A DNA stretch of 64,000 bases from Duncaniella muris (GCF_003024805.1 NZ_PUEC01000008.1:37245-101244), one strand, 5' to 3'. Positions 7,582-16,549 are shown, counted from the stretch's first letter. The notes: a model not told the origin generated them from the sequence alone. Translations and numbers: made by a program.

Positions 7582-8427
7582 ATGACAGTCATAGCCGATG
7601 CCGGAAGCACCAAAATAGAATGGGCGCTGCTGGGAAAAGACTCCAGATGCAGCCTGCGCCTCTGCACCCGCGGATTCAATGCCGCCCAGTCTCACACCGA
7701 CCGCCTCGTGGAGATCATACGCGAAGACGCCCCCGCACTCCTTGGCGATGCCACAGGCTGCAGCACCATATATTTCTACGGTGCCGGATGCATCGGAGAG
7801 CGCTGCCGGGAAGTAGGCTCGGTGCTGAAAGCTACCTTTGCGGCAGAGACAGCCCACGTCGACAGCGACATGCTCGCCGCCGCCCGCGCCCTCTGCGGCT
7901 CCGAGCCCGGAATAGCCTGCATACTCGGCACCGGATCCAACTCCTGCCTCTATGACGGCCGCCGTATCACGGCCAACACACCACCTATGGGCTTCATACT
8001 CGGCGACGAAGGCAGCGGCGCCTCCCTCGGCAAAGCCCTCCTGACCGGCATATTCAAACGCCGCCTGCCGCAAAACCTCATCTCACTGTTCACCGACCGC
8101 TACCCGGAAGCAGACAAAGCCGAAGTCATCCGCAACGTCTACCGAGGAGAGCGCCCGGCCGCCTATCTCGCCTCATTCGCCCCCTTCCTGAAAGAACATA
8201 TCGGCATACCTGAGATCAGCCGACTCGTCACAGATGAATTCACCCGCTTCTTCCGGATGAACATACTCGACTACGACAACGCCCGCGCTCTACCCGTCCA
8301 CTTCATCGGCTCCATAGCCCACCACTTCGCCCCTCAGCTCCGCCGGGCAGCCGCAGACTGCGGACTGACAATAGGCCGCATCACCCAAGCCCCGATGGAC
8401 GCCCTCATCCGCTTCCACGGCCAATAA
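7582..8427 (+). CDS. BadF/BadG-family amino-sugar kinase, probably MurNAc/GlcNAc kinase (MurK-like)
   Basis: A 281-residue cytoplasmic kinase of the ASKHA fold: phosphate-1 loop VIADAGSTKIEWALL at the N-terminus, phosphate-2 block CILGTGSNSCLYDG near 115, and FILGDEGSGASLGKALL near 140. This is the N-acetylglucosamine-kinase-like branch of the BadF/BadG/BcrA/BcrD family, to which the MurK kinases of Clostridium and Tannerella belong. It follows the NamZ-like gene by 37 bp and is probably cotranscribed, so MurNAc (perhaps also GlcNAc) is the likely substrate, giving the 6-phosphate (or 1-phosphate) for recycling. MurQ etherase and a MurNAc transporter are not in the window. Confidence 0.82.
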   Translation: MTVIADAGSTKIEWALLGKDSRCSLRLCTRGFNAAQSHTDRLVEIIREDAPALLGDATGCSTIYFYGAGCIGERCREVGSVLKATFAAETAHVDSDMLAAARALCGSEPGIACILGTGSNSCLYDGRRITANTPPMGFILGDEGSGASLGKALLTGIFKRRLPQNLISLFTDRYPEADKAEVIRNVYRGERPAAYLASFAPFLKEHIGIPEISRLVTDEFTRFFRMNILDYDNARALPVHFIGSIAHHFAPQLRRAAADCGLTIGRITQAPMDALIRFHGQ

Positions 8428-8439
8428 AAATCCCCGCAG

Positions 8440-8463
8440 GCGTCCGTAGGACACTGATTTACT
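8440..8463 (+). repeat. Remnant of a two-hairpin intergenic element
   Basis: GCGTCC-gta-GGACAC followed by TGATTTAC matches only the terminal short hairpin and tail of the family at 131, 282, 3625, 3787, 16802 and 17115. The long hairpin is absent. It lies 12 bp after the kinase stop codon. Confidence 0.65.
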
Positions 8464-8530
8464 TCCACCACGTGACCGTGACATCCTCTATTCCAAGACA
8501 GTGTAACCACCCCCAATACCTCGAAGAGGC

Positions 8531-8552
8531 TTGCAAACATCCTTGTTTGCAA
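8531..8552. terminator. Possible bidirectional terminator hairpin
   Basis: Perfect 9-bp inverted repeat TTGCAAACA/TGTTTGCAA with a 4-base loop, between the convergent kinase and cyclo-ligase genes. No T-run follows on either strand, so function as an intrinsic terminator is uncertain. Confidence 0.35.
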
Positions 8553-8698
8553 AACATGCCCGCCACACGTCCATAAGATAAAACGCGCCTTACCAGTCCT
8601 TTATCCACGCGACAGCACCCGCTCCCATTCACCGTTCGGTCATTTGGCCGGAGGGCTTGGAGGCGGACAGATGGAAGGGGGGGAGCGCCGTGGAAAAA

Positions 8699-9256
8699 TC
8701 AGTGGCGGTATTTCCTGATAACAATGTGATTGTTCTGGGTGATGACCACGTCAACCTGCACGTCATGCGGATCGGCTTCAATCTCATCAACGAGCTGAAA
8801 ATCATAGGCCACACCCACTTTGCGGGCACGGCTTCCGGCGAGAAGGCGGTCGTAATAACCCTTGCCGCGGCCCACACGGTTGCCGCTGCGGTCATAGGCC
8901 ACAGCCGGGACCACGATCATCTCCATCTCATCGACCGAAGAAGTGTCAGTCCCCGTAGGCTCCTCGATATGGAACGAACCGAGGCTCAGGCGCGATTCAT
9001 CGTATGGAAGAATCTCAAGATTCACACCGTTGACGCGCGGAACATAGAAATGCTTGCGTCCGCACCACTTTCTGATAAACGCCCGCGTTGACAGTTCGTC
9101 AGGAAGCGAATGATACATCAAAATCCTGTCTGACAGCATGAATTCGGCAGTCTGTTCGAGCAGGCTGAACACCTGTTCGGCCGCCGCCTGCTTTTCCTCC
9201 TCACTCAGAAGAGTCTTGCGGGCCTTTATATTGCGCCTTATGTCATCTTTTTTCAT
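8699..9256 (-). CDS. 5-formyltetrahydrofolate cyclo-ligase
   Basis: A 185-residue cytoplasmic enzyme that converts 5-formyltetrahydrofolate to 5,10-methenyltetrahydrofolate using ATP. The signature VGRGKGYYDRLLAG near 130 and the N-terminal basic helix MKKDDIRRNIKARK are typical, and the length is normal. It lies 25 bp after the C-terminal processing protease and is probably translated from the same transcript (dCMP deaminase, protease, cyclo-ligase). Both the deaminase and this enzyme feed the one-carbon/thymidylate supply, which may be why they cluster. Confidence 0.9.
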   Translation of the reverse strand: MKKDDIRRNIKARKTLLSEEEKQAAAEQVFSLLEQTAEFMLSDRILMYHSLPDELSTRAFIRKWCGRKHFYVPRVNGVNLEILPYDESRLSLGSFHIEEPTGTDTSSVDEMEMIVVPAVAYDRSGNRVGRGKGYYDRLLAGSRARKVGVAYDFQLVDEIEADPHDVQVDVVITQNNHIVIRKYRH

Positions 9257-9281
9257 AGTCCCGGTGGAAGCTTTAGAGAAT

Positions 9282-10904
9282 CTATTTTATCTCCTTGACC
9301 GGAAAAGCCGCCTTGCCGGAGGCGAGAGCCTCGACTCCGCTGACAACCGTCGGGTCAAGTTCGTTGAACACCTTGAAATAGCCCTCTACGCCAAGCACAT
9401 TACGGACTATCATGGCTTTCAGTTGATTAACAAGCAGATCACGGGAAATGTTTATGTAGTACCAGCGGGGAGCCACACCGGCCTTCTGCGAGTAGCTGAC
9501 AAAGTCCTGAAGCAGAGTGTCATCGTCAGGGAGCATGCGCAGAAGAGCAGCCACACCGCCTGACTTTTCAAGCCTGTCGCGGTTTCGGTCGGTATAGTCG
9601 AAAGTATATTTCTGAATCAGACCGGCATTGACTACGTTGAGATAATACGACGTGATGCCGGCAGTGTCATTCGGGACGAAAATGTCAGGCATGATGCCCC
9701 CGCCGCCATAGACGGTGCGTCCGTGCATGGTCTCGAAGGCAAGCGACTTGTCGAGCTTTATGGAATCGGCGCTGTAGAACTCGCCGTGTTCGTAGCGGTT
9801 GATGATATCGCGGTCATAATCCGTTCCCGGAGCGTAGGTCTTCTGGATGCAGCGCCCCGACGGAGTGTAGTAGCGGGCTATGGTCAGACGCAGGGCACTG
9901 CTGTCAGGCAGTTCGATCTGATTCTGAACCAGACCCTTGCCGAACGAGCGGCGGCCTATCACCAGTCCGCGGTCATTGTCCTGGATAGCACCGGCGAAGA
10001 TCTCGCTCGCGCTTGCCGAGACCTCGTCGATCAGAACCACCAGCTCGGTGTTGAGCAGCGATCCGGAACCGTCGCTGAACGTAGGGCGGTCATCGGGAGC
10101 AGTCTTTCCGCGCATACTCACTATCGGCGAGCCGGCAGGCAGGAATTCATTGGCCATCAGCACGGCGGGCTCCATGAAGCCGCCGCCGTTGCCGCGGAGG
10201 TCTATTACAAACTTCTCGGCCCCGTCGGCCATAAGGTTGACAACCGAGGTGAGAAATTCGCTGTAGGTGTTCGACCCGAATTTATTGATCTTGACATAGC
10301 CGGTCTTCGGAGCGATCATATAGGCGGCGTCGATAGAGGTCACAGGGATGTCGCCGCGGACCACCTCGAAAGGAAGAATCTTTTTCGACGTGTGGCGTTT
10401 GATGCCGAGCTTCACCACACTCCCCTTAGGCCCGCGCAGCGAAGAGCGCACCTTGACATCGCTCCATTTCTGCCCGGCCACAATGGTGTCGTTGATGCTC
10501 ACAATCTTGTCGCCGGCAAGCAGACCGGCCTTCTCCGAGGGTCCGCCGGAAATCACCTCAAGCACATTAATGCTGTCGTTGAGCAGATTGAACGATATGC
10601 CGATGCCTGAAAACGAGCCGCTCAGCTCCTCGTTGACGTTCTGAAGATCCGAGGCGGGGATATAGACCGAGTGGGGGTCGAGATGCGAGAGCAACCCGGC
10701 AAACGAAGCCTCAAGCAGACTGTCGGGGTCAACATCGTCGACATACGAGCGGTCGATTATTTCCAGAATCGTGTCAAGCTTGCTTCTGGAATTCCACCTT
10801 GCGGAATTATTGAAAAAAGATTTACCGATCCACATTCCGGCCACGAGAGCCACTGCAATGGCAAGCGGCATCCAGACGGATGTTTTCTTAAGACGGTTGT
10901 TCAT
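9282..10904 (-). CDS. S41 family C-terminal processing peptidase (tail-specific protease)
   Basis: A 540-residue protein anchored or secreted by an N-terminal hydrophobic segment (12-30). It has a PDZ domain (about 85-170, with ISGGPSEKAGLLAGDKI) and an S41 protease core. The catalytic Ser lies in SASAS (296-300) and the Lys is Lys323 in SFGKGLVQ, the Ser/Lys dyad of CtpA/Prc enzymes. It cleaves periplasmic or envelope proteins at their C-terminal ends. A C-terminal extension after about residue 400 is usual in Bacteroidetes members. It lies between the dCMP deaminase and the cyclo-ligase on the same strand. Confidence 0.93.
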   Translation of the reverse strand: MNNRLKKTSVWMPLAIAVALVAGMWIGKSFFNNSARWNSRSKLDTILEIIDRSYVDDVDPDSLLEASFAGLLSHLDPHSVYIPASDLQNVNEELSGSFSGIGISFNLLNDSINVLEVISGGPSEKAGLLAGDKIVSINDTIVAGQKWSDVKVRSSLRGPKGSVVKLGIKRHTSKKILPFEVVRGDIPVTSIDAAYMIAPKTGYVKINKFGSNTYSEFLTSVVNLMADGAEKFVIDLRGNGGGFMEPAVLMANEFLPAGSPIVSMRGKTAPDDRPTFSDGSGSLLNTELVVLIDEVSASASEIFAGAIQDNDRGLVIGRRSFGKGLVQNQIELPDSSALRLTIARYYTPSGRCIQKTYAPGTDYDRDIINRYEHGEFYSADSIKLDKSLAFETMHGRTVYGGGGIMPDIFVPNDTAGITSYYLNVVNAGLIQKYTFDYTDRNRDRLEKSGGVAALLRMLPDDDTLLQDFVSYSQKAGVAPRWYYINISRDLLVNQLKAMIVRNVLGVEGYFKVFNELDPTVVSGVEALASGKAAFPVKEIK

Positions 10905-10983
10905 AGAAGGTTTTTACAAAAAAATTAGCTTTTTGATGTTTTTATCTTATCAGAGACAATGTAATAATGTACGAATAGCAATA

Positions 10984-11011
10984 AGAGGTTGTCAAAAAAA
11001 CAACGGCCTCT
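10984..11011. repeat. Short palindromic intergenic repeat (AGAGG...CCTCT), copy 2, diverged
   Basis: AGAGG (10984-10988) and CCTCT (11007-11011) enclose GTT/AAC-like inner arms with an A-run. Same plan as 6094-6116 but with a longer loop. It lies between the dCMP deaminase stop and the protease start. Confidence 0.5.
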
Positions 11012-11038
11012 AAGTATGGGCCGGCGTGGAGCAGGCGG

Positions 11039-11509
11039 CTAATTACTATAAACGCCGTCAGTCTCGCAGGCATCCGATATATGGCAGCATTCCACCCCTG
11101 CACGGCGCAGCAGATCTATGCCGTCGGTGATGCGGTAGAGTTCGTTGAACACCACCCTCTTTATTCCGGCCTGGATGATCAGCTTCGCGCAGTCCAGACA
11201 GGGAGAAGCGGTAACATAGAGCGTCGAACCCTCGGCAGAGTTGTTTGAGCGGGCCACCTTGGTGATGGCATTGGCTTCGGCGTGGAGCACATAGGTCTTG
11301 GTCTGACCGCTCTCGTCCTCGCAGACATTCTCGAAGCCTGCCGGAGTTCCGTTGAACCCGTCGGAAATAATAGTGCGCCCCTTAACCATCAGCGCCCCGA
11401 CTTTCCGCCGTTCGCAATAGGAATTCTCGGCCCATATGCGGGCCATGCGCAGATAGCGTCTGTCGAGCAGCTCCTGCTTGCCGTTATGTTCCTTGCCGTC
11501 ATGTTCCAT
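11039..11509 (-). CDS. dCMP deaminase (ComEB-like, zinc dependent)
   Basis: A 156-residue cytidine/deoxycytidylate deaminase family protein. Zinc and catalytic residues are His76 and Glu78 in HAEANAI and Cys104/Cys107 in SPCLDC. It converts dCMP to dUMP for thymidylate synthesis. Length and motifs match the bacterial ComEB/dCMP deaminase group. It is the first gene of the run with the protease and folate enzyme. A -7-like box lies 22 bp upstream of the ATG. Confidence 0.92.
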   Translation of the reverse strand: MEHDGKEHNGKQELLDRRYLRMARIWAENSYCERRKVGALMVKGRTIISDGFNGTPAGFENVCEDESGQTKTYVLHAEANAITKVARSNNSAEGSTLYVTASPCLDCAKLIIQAGIKRVVFNELYRITDGIDLLRRAGVECCHISDACETDGVYSN

Positions 11510-11530
11510 AATCGGTCGATTTATTCAGTG

Positions 11531-11538
11531 CAAAGATA
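11531..11538 (-). promoter_or_regulatory. -7 box for the dCMP deaminase operon
   Basis: CAAAGATA on the plus strand, that is TATCTTTG on the minus strand, a full TAnnTTTG match, about 22 bp upstream of the start codon. No good TTG was found at the usual distance. Confidence 0.55.
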
Positions 11539-11741
11539 GTGAGAATAATTCTATTAAATCACATTTCATCGCAAAATATAACACATCCGTCCCAAAAATG
11601 TGCACAAAACATAGCCACGTAATCCTTTAAACGGTCAGATCATCGCTTAAAAGCAAACGATGCCAGGATTTGTCAGACAGATCTTTTTTTGCAAAGGGTT
11701 ATGTAATTATCGCGGTGGCCGGGGGCGTTGGCGGGGAAAGA
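11539..11741. other. Divergent intergenic region, AT rich then GC rich
   Basis: Between the dCMP deaminase (minus) and the META lipoprotein (plus). No gene, repeat copy or RNA family was recognised. It is AT rich up to about 11700 and carries the upstream DNA of both promoters. Confidence 0.5.
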
Positions 11742-11772
11742 TTGCCTATGTGCGGGAAATTGATTACTTTTG
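11742..11772 (+). promoter_or_regulatory. Promoter of the META-domain lipoprotein gene
   Basis: TTG (11742-11744), 20 bp, TACTTTTG (11765-11772). The start codon at 11933 would leave a leader of about 155 bases, long for this class of gene; the leader holds a possible hairpin GGGTTT/AAACCC near 11842-11870. Confidence 0.65.
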
Positions 11773-11932
11773 TGGTGTAGTTAGATCAGGCGCGGTGGCG
11801 TCTGACTGTTGTCAATTCTTCACGGAGGGCGCACAAAGTCGGGGTTTCGGATGTTTAATCTCTAAAACCCGATGGGCTCCCGAAGTTGTAGCCGGAGTTC
11901 CCGAACGTCCTTCCGAAATTAAAAAAACATAT

Positions 11933-12826
11933 ATGATTATGAAATCTGTTTCTCTGTTAGCAACCGCCATTTCAGCAACTTTGCTTATGTCAGGCTGCAA
12001 TGTATTCAAAAAAAACGGCACTACCGTGGATAGCGAAAACGCAAACGTAAAGACTACTACCGTAACCGGACAGCCGAAACCGGCATCTGCCGAAACTCTG
12101 ATCGAGCCTCTGCTCGGAAGCTGGTCTGTCACCACTATCAACGGCGAGGAGGTGAAGGTCAACGGCGACAATCATCCCGAAGTGACTTTCAAGGCTATCC
12201 CTGAAGCGAAGACCGCCATTCTGGTGATCGGCTTCAACGGCTGCAATTATCTCAACGGTTCATGGATTGTCAAAGGCACGAAGCTCAATCCCAACGGCGA
12301 GTTTATCACCTCGCTCAAAGCTTGTCCGGACGCGCCTTATGAATTCGCTTTCAACCAGGCTATCAACCAGGTGGCTTCCTACAGTGTGATCGACAACAAC
12401 TCCATCTCGCTCAATTCCGAATCAGGCACGGCTCTCATGACTCTGCGCAAGCGCAATCTATCGTTCCTCAACGGCGCATGGCAGGTGACTACCATCAAGG
12501 GTACTCCGGTTCCTGCCTCGACAGCCATCAAGGTGGTGATCGATATTGACGAATGCAAAATCCACGGCAATGCCGGCTGCAACATTCTCAACGGCACCGT
12601 GGTCATCAACCTCGACAAGGGCGACGGCATAGAGTTCAAGGATCTCGCCACCACCCGCATGACCTGCCCTGACATTGCCACCGAACAGTCATTCCTCGTG
12701 GCTCTCGAAGAGGTGGCCACATGCACTGAAGGTGCCTCTGCCGACCAGGCTATCATGAAGGATTCCGACGGAATGCCGATGCTGACCCTTATCCGCATCT
12801 CTCCCGACCAGCTCAATGAAGAATAG
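11933..12826 (+). CDS. Lipoprotein with two META (HslJ-like) domains
   Basis: A 297-residue lipoprotein: signal peptide with lipobox LMSGC (Cys22), a short Thr/Asn-rich linker, then two META domains in tandem (about 47-155 and 157-290). Each opens with a GSW/GAW strand (LLGSWSVTTING and LNGAWQVTTIKG) and carries the FNGCNYLNG / NAGCNILNG block typical of HslJ/META proteins. These domains occur in heat-shock and motility-related envelope proteins; the exact role is unknown. The open frame continues upstream to 11660, but the promoter at 11742-11772 and the signal peptide support the start at 11933. The aminopeptidase gene follows within 8 bp. Confidence 0.88.
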   Translation: MIMKSVSLLATAISATLLMSGCNVFKKNGTTVDSENANVKTTTVTGQPKPASAETLIEPLLGSWSVTTINGEEVKVNGDNHPEVTFKAIPEAKTAILVIGFNGCNYLNGSWIVKGTKLNPNGEFITSLKACPDAPYEFAFNQAINQVASYSVIDNNSISLNSESGTALMTLRKRNLSFLNGAWQVTTIKGTPVPASTAIKVVIDIDECKIHGNAGCNILNGTVVINLDKGDGIEFKDLATTRMTCPDIATEQSFLVALEEVATCTEGASADQAIMKDSDGMPMLTLIRISPDQLNEE

Positions 12827-12833
12827 TCCGATA

Positions 12834-14024
12834 ATGAAACCCATAGACATCAGCCATCTGCTGCTCCTCACTCCCGAAGAGCAGCAGATGCGCATTGACA
12901 GGGTCAGGGCCCGGATGGCTGCCGATCAGCTTCCGGCCATGCTGATTTCTGACAATGCCAACAAATATTATCTGACCGGACGTGTCTACGCCGGATACAT
13001 CTATCTGCCTCTGGAAGGTCCGGTCATCTATTTTGTGCGCCGGCCGGTGGAACTCGAAGGCGACGGTGTGGTCTATATCCGCAAGCCTGAAGAGATAGGC
13101 CAGACTGTGGGGCTGAACGTTCCCGAAGCCATAGGCCTCGAACTGGATGTGCTCCCCTACTCTACGGCCATGCGCCTGAAGAGCGTCTTTCCGCAGAGCG
13201 AGCTTAAAAACGCCTCTGCGGTCATGCGCCAGGCCCGCGCGGTGAAGACTGCCGGTGAGATCGACATGATACGCCGCTCAGGAGTGAAGCATGTCCATGT
13301 CTACAGCCGCATCCCTCATCTCTATCAGCCGGGCATGAACGATCTTGAGCTTCAGGTGGAGATCGAGAAACTCAGCCGTCTGGAAGGTTGCCTCGGCCAG
13401 TTCCGCATCAGTGGAGACTCGATGGAGCTTTATATGGGCAACGTGCTTGTGGGCGACAATGCCGACTTCCCCTCGCCCTACGATTTCGCAATGGGCGGCC
13501 AGGGCATGGATCCCTCGCTGCCGGTGGGTGCCAACGGCAACACCATCAAGCCGGGCAATACGGTGATGGTCGACATGAACGGCAATTTTGACGGCTACAT
13601 GACTGACATGACCCGTGTATTCGCCCTTGGCAATGTCGATCCGCTGGCTCTCAAGGCCCATCAGTGTTCAATCGACATCCACCGCGAGCTCTGCGCCATG
13701 ATGCGTCCGGGAGCCGAGGCCAAGGCGCTCTATGCCAAGGCCGAGGAGATGGTCAGAGAGTGCGGCCTGCACCCCTACTTCATGGGCCACCGCCAGCATG
13801 CAGGCTTCATAGGCCACGGCATCGGCATAGAGATCAACGAGCTTCCGGTGATCGCTCCCCGCTCGCGCGACATCATCGCCGCAGGCAATGTGATAGCCCT
13901 CGAACCGAAATTCGTGATTCCGGGCACAGGTGCCGTAGGCATCGAGAATACCTATGCCGTCAATGACGATGGCATTGAATGCCTGACCCCGGCCCCTGAG
14001 GAGATTTCCTATTTCGACGTCTGA
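12834..14024 (+). CDS. M24 family Xaa-Pro aminopeptidase / creatinase-fold metallopeptidase
   Basis: A 396-residue protein with a creatinase N-terminal domain (about 20-140) and an M24 peptidase domain (about 148-385). The five metal ligands are visible: Asp247 (MVDMNG), Asp258 (TDMTR), His328 (GHGIGIE), Glu357 (ALEPKF) and Glu371 (GIENTY). This fits a dinuclear metal aminopeptidase that removes residues ahead of proline, or a dipeptidase of the same fold. An alternative ATG at 12816 would overlap the preceding gene by 11 bp; the ATG at 12834 gives a clean gap. It appears cotranscribed with the META lipoprotein. Confidence 0.9.
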   Translation: MKPIDISHLLLLTPEEQQMRIDRVRARMAADQLPAMLISDNANKYYLTGRVYAGYIYLPLEGPVIYFVRRPVELEGDGVVYIRKPEEIGQTVGLNVPEAIGLELDVLPYSTAMRLKSVFPQSELKNASAVMRQARAVKTAGEIDMIRRSGVKHVHVYSRIPHLYQPGMNDLELQVEIEKLSRLEGCLGQFRISGDSMELYMGNVLVGDNADFPSPYDFAMGGQGMDPSLPVGANGNTIKPGNTVMVDMNGNFDGYMTDMTRVFALGNVDPLALKAHQCSIDIHRELCAMMRPGAEAKALYAKAEEMVRECGLHPYFMGHRQHAGFIGHGIGIEINELPVIAPRSRDIIAAGNVIALEPKFVIPGTGAVGIENTYAVNDDGIECLTPAPEEISYFDV

Positions 14025-14074
14025 CCGACAGGCCGCCACACTCCCCTCCCACTCACCACAGCCAACACCTGAAA

Positions 14075-15529
14075 ATGCAATCTTTAGAAGATATAGTAAA
14101 AAAAATCGACCTCCCGCTCTTCCACTCCATCGGCGAGGCAGCCGACTCGATCAGCCGCCCCTGCTATGCCGTGGGGGGATGCGTGCGCGATCTGTTTCTT
14201 GACCGCCCGTCAAAGGATTTCGACTTCGTGACCGTGGGCAGCGGCATCGAACTGGCCGAGATAGTGGCCTCGCGCCTCGGCCGGGGCACACACCTCAACG
14301 TGTTCCGCAACTTCGGCACCGCGCAGGTCAAGCGCCACGACACGGAACTCGAATTCGTAGGCGCACGCCGCGAAAGCTATGACCGCAACTCGCGCAAGCC
14401 GGTGGTCGAGGACGGCACTCTCGAAGAAGACCTCTCGCGCCGCGACTTCACCGTCAACGCTTTGGCTCTGTGTGTCAACCGCAACGGCTTCGGGCAGCTC
14501 GTGGATCTCTTCGACGGACTGGCCGACATGGAGCGCCGTATTCTGCGCACTCCGCTCGATCCCGATGTCACTTTCAGCGACGATCCTCTGCGCATGATGC
14601 GGGCCATCCGCTTCGCCACTCAGCTCGATTTCACCATCCTGCCTGAGACCTTCGAGGCCATACGCCGCAATGCCGAGCGCATACGCATCATCTCAAAAGA
14701 GCGCATTGTCGACGAGCTGATGAAGATCATGCACTCCCGCCGCCCGTCAACCGGCTGGGATCTGCTGCTGAAATCAGGTCTGCTTGCCATCATCTTCCCC
14801 GAGCTGGCCGCCATGAAGGGGGTGGACGTGGTCAACGGACGCGGCCACAAGGACAATTTCTACCACACTATGGCCGTGCTCGACAACGTGGCCGAGAAGA
14901 GCGACGACGTGTGGTTGCGCTGGGGAGCGCTTATGCATGACATAGCCAAGCCCGTCACCAAGCGCTGGGACGAAAAAATAGGCTGGACCTTCCACAACCA
15001 CAATTTCATCGGTGCCAAGATGGTGCCGCGCATTTTCCGCCGCATGAGGCTCCCGCAGGATTCAAAGATGAAATATGTGGCCAAACTCGTAGAGCTCCAC
15101 ATGCGCCCCATAGCACTGGTGGAGGACGAGGTCACGGATTCGGCTGTGCGCCGTCTGATCCACGACGCGGGCGATGACATTGAAGATCTGATGACTCTCT
15201 GCGAGGCCGACATCACCTCCAAGAATCAGGAAAAAGTGCGCCGGATTCTCGACAATTTCGCGCTTGTGCGCCGCAAGATGGTAGACCTCAACGAGCGTGA
15301 CCACATCCGCAACTTCAAGCCGCCGGTCGACGGCACCGAGATCATGGAGACTTTCGGCATTTCAGGCGGTCCGGTAGTAGGCCAGATCAAGAGTGCCATC
15401 AAAAATGCGGTGCTTGACGGCGTGATCCACAACGACCACGGGGAAGCCCGCGAACTGATGCTGCGCCTGGCCGCCGAGCAGGGCCTCTATCCGGTCAGCG
15501 GCGCCAAGGAACAAGAGGGTGTTTCATAA
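14075..15529 (+). CDS. cca: CCA tRNA nucleotidyltransferase with HD domain
   Basis: A 484-residue enzyme that adds or repairs the 3' CCA end of tRNAs. The class II head domain shows YAVGGCVRDLFLDRP (31-45) and the catalytic DFDF (48-51), followed by the RRDFTVNALAL block and the ERI-S-ERI neck region. A C-terminal HD domain (WGALMHDIAKP near 290, then HNH-like HNHNF) could give phosphohydrolase activity on tRNA ends. Length fits the cca-HD form common in Bacteroidetes. The start is 50 bp from the aminopeptidase stop. Confidence 0.93.
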   Translation: MQSLEDIVKKIDLPLFHSIGEAADSISRPCYAVGGCVRDLFLDRPSKDFDFVTVGSGIELAEIVASRLGRGTHLNVFRNFGTAQVKRHDTELEFVGARRESYDRNSRKPVVEDGTLEEDLSRRDFTVNALALCVNRNGFGQLVDLFDGLADMERRILRTPLDPDVTFSDDPLRMMRAIRFATQLDFTILPETFEAIRRNAERIRIISKERIVDELMKIMHSRRPSTGWDLLLKSGLLAIIFPELAAMKGVDVVNGRGHKDNFYHTMAVLDNVAEKSDDVWLRWGALMHDIAKPVTKRWDEKIGWTFHNHNFIGAKMVPRIFRRMRLPQDSKMKYVAKLVELHMRPIALVEDEVTDSAVRRLIHDAGDDIEDLMTLCEADITSKNQEKVRRILDNFALVRRKMVDLNERDHIRNFKPPVDGTEIMETFGISGGPVVGQIKSAIKNAVLDGVIHNDHGEARELMLRLAAEQGLYPVSGAKEQEGVS

Positions 15530-15588
15530 CAAGAGTTACACCCCCCAAAAAAATTTCAGAGTTTCTTTAATTAGAGAGAGAGTTACTT

Positions 15589-15924
15589 ATGTACTATATC
15601 ACCAAGCGATTCGAACTTGCAGGCTGCCACCGCCTCGAACTGTCATATGAAAGCAAATGCAGCCGCCTGCACGGCCACAACTGGATTGTGACCGTCCACT
15701 GCCGCTCACGCCAGCTCAACGCCGACGGTATGGTGGCCGATTTCAGCCACATCAAGGAGCACATCACCTCTTATCTCGACCACGGCAATTTCAACGAACT
15801 TCTCCCCTTCAACCCCACGGCCGAGAACATTGCCCGCTGGATCTGCGAGCAGATTCCCCACTGCTACCGCGTGGACGTGCAGGAAAGCGAGGGCAACGTG
15901 GCAAGCTACGAGACTGACGAATAA
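15589..15924 (+). CDS. queD: 6-carboxytetrahydropterin synthase (QueD)
   Basis: A 111-residue 6-pyruvoyl-tetrahydropterin synthase family enzyme. Zinc ligands His14, His28 and His30 (CHRL, LHGHNW) and the catalytic Cys24 are visible, with LDHGNFNEL and the closing Glu in ESEGN. It makes 6-carboxy-5,6,7,8-tetrahydropterin for 7-deazaguanine (queuosine) synthesis. queE follows by 43 bp, and the end-of-pathway enzyme Tgt lies at 53496-54626. The CxxxHGH spacing favours QueD over a true PTPS. Confidence 0.92.
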   Translation: MYYITKRFELAGCHRLELSYESKCSRLHGHNWIVTVHCRSRQLNADGMVADFSHIKEHITSYLDHGNFNELLPFNPTAENIARWICEQIPHCYRVDVQESEGNVASYETDE

Positions 15925-15967
15925 TCCATTCCCCCACCAACACTCCCCCCACCACTACTCCTTTTTT

Positions 15968-16549
15968 ATGAGCTACCGTATAAACGAGATTTTCTATTCG
16001 CTTCAGGGCGAGGGCTACTTCACGGGCACTCCCGCGGTGTTTCTGCGCATGAGCGGCTGCAATCTGAAATGCGGCTTCTGCGACACCCGCCACGAGGAAC
16101 ACACTCTGATGAGTCCCGCGCAGATTGTAGAGGCAATCGGGCAATATCCCACACGCCACATAATCATCACCGGAGGCGAACCCTCGCTGCAACTCGATCA
16201 GATGCTGGTCGATCTGCTCCATGACGAGGGCTGGTTCATACAGATCGAGACCAACGGCACCAATCCTCTGCCCGAAGGGATTGACTGGGTGACTTGTTCG
16301 CCGAAGCAGGGCCCTGGGGGTGAGATAGCCGTGCGCCTGCGCAACATCGACGAACTCAAAGTGGTCTACGAAGGTCAGGATGTCGAGTCCATAGCCAACT
16401 CGCTTCCGGCCATGCACTATTTCCTACAGCCCTGCAGCTCACCTCGCTACGACGGCGGTTCGAACACGGCTGCAACCGTCAGCTACATCCTCGCCAACCC
16501 CCACTGGCGCCTCTCCCTTCAGACCCACAAACTGATCGACATACAGTAG
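15968..16549 (+). CDS. queE: 7-carboxy-7-deazaguanine synthase (QueE), radical SAM
   Basis: A 193-residue radical SAM enzyme: Cys31, Cys35 and Cys38 (CNLKCGFC) bind the [4Fe-4S] cluster, preceded by the QueE-specific FYSLQGEGYFTGTPAVFLR block. It rearranges 6-carboxytetrahydropterin to 7-carboxy-7-deazaguanine. The ATG at 15968 is chosen because it begins the conserved MSYRINEIF start just after queD; the longer frame would overlap queD in another reading frame. With queD it forms a two-gene queuosine unit. A weak hairpin follows 57 bp after the stop. Confidence 0.93.
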   Translation: MSYRINEIFYSLQGEGYFTGTPAVFLRMSGCNLKCGFCDTRHEEHTLMSPAQIVEAIGQYPTRHIIITGGEPSLQLDQMLVDLLHDEGWFIQIETNGTNPLPEGIDWVTCSPKQGPGGEIAVRLRNIDELKVVYEGQDVESIANSLPAMHYFLQPCSSPRYDGGSNTAATVSYILANPHWRLSLQTHKLIDIQ

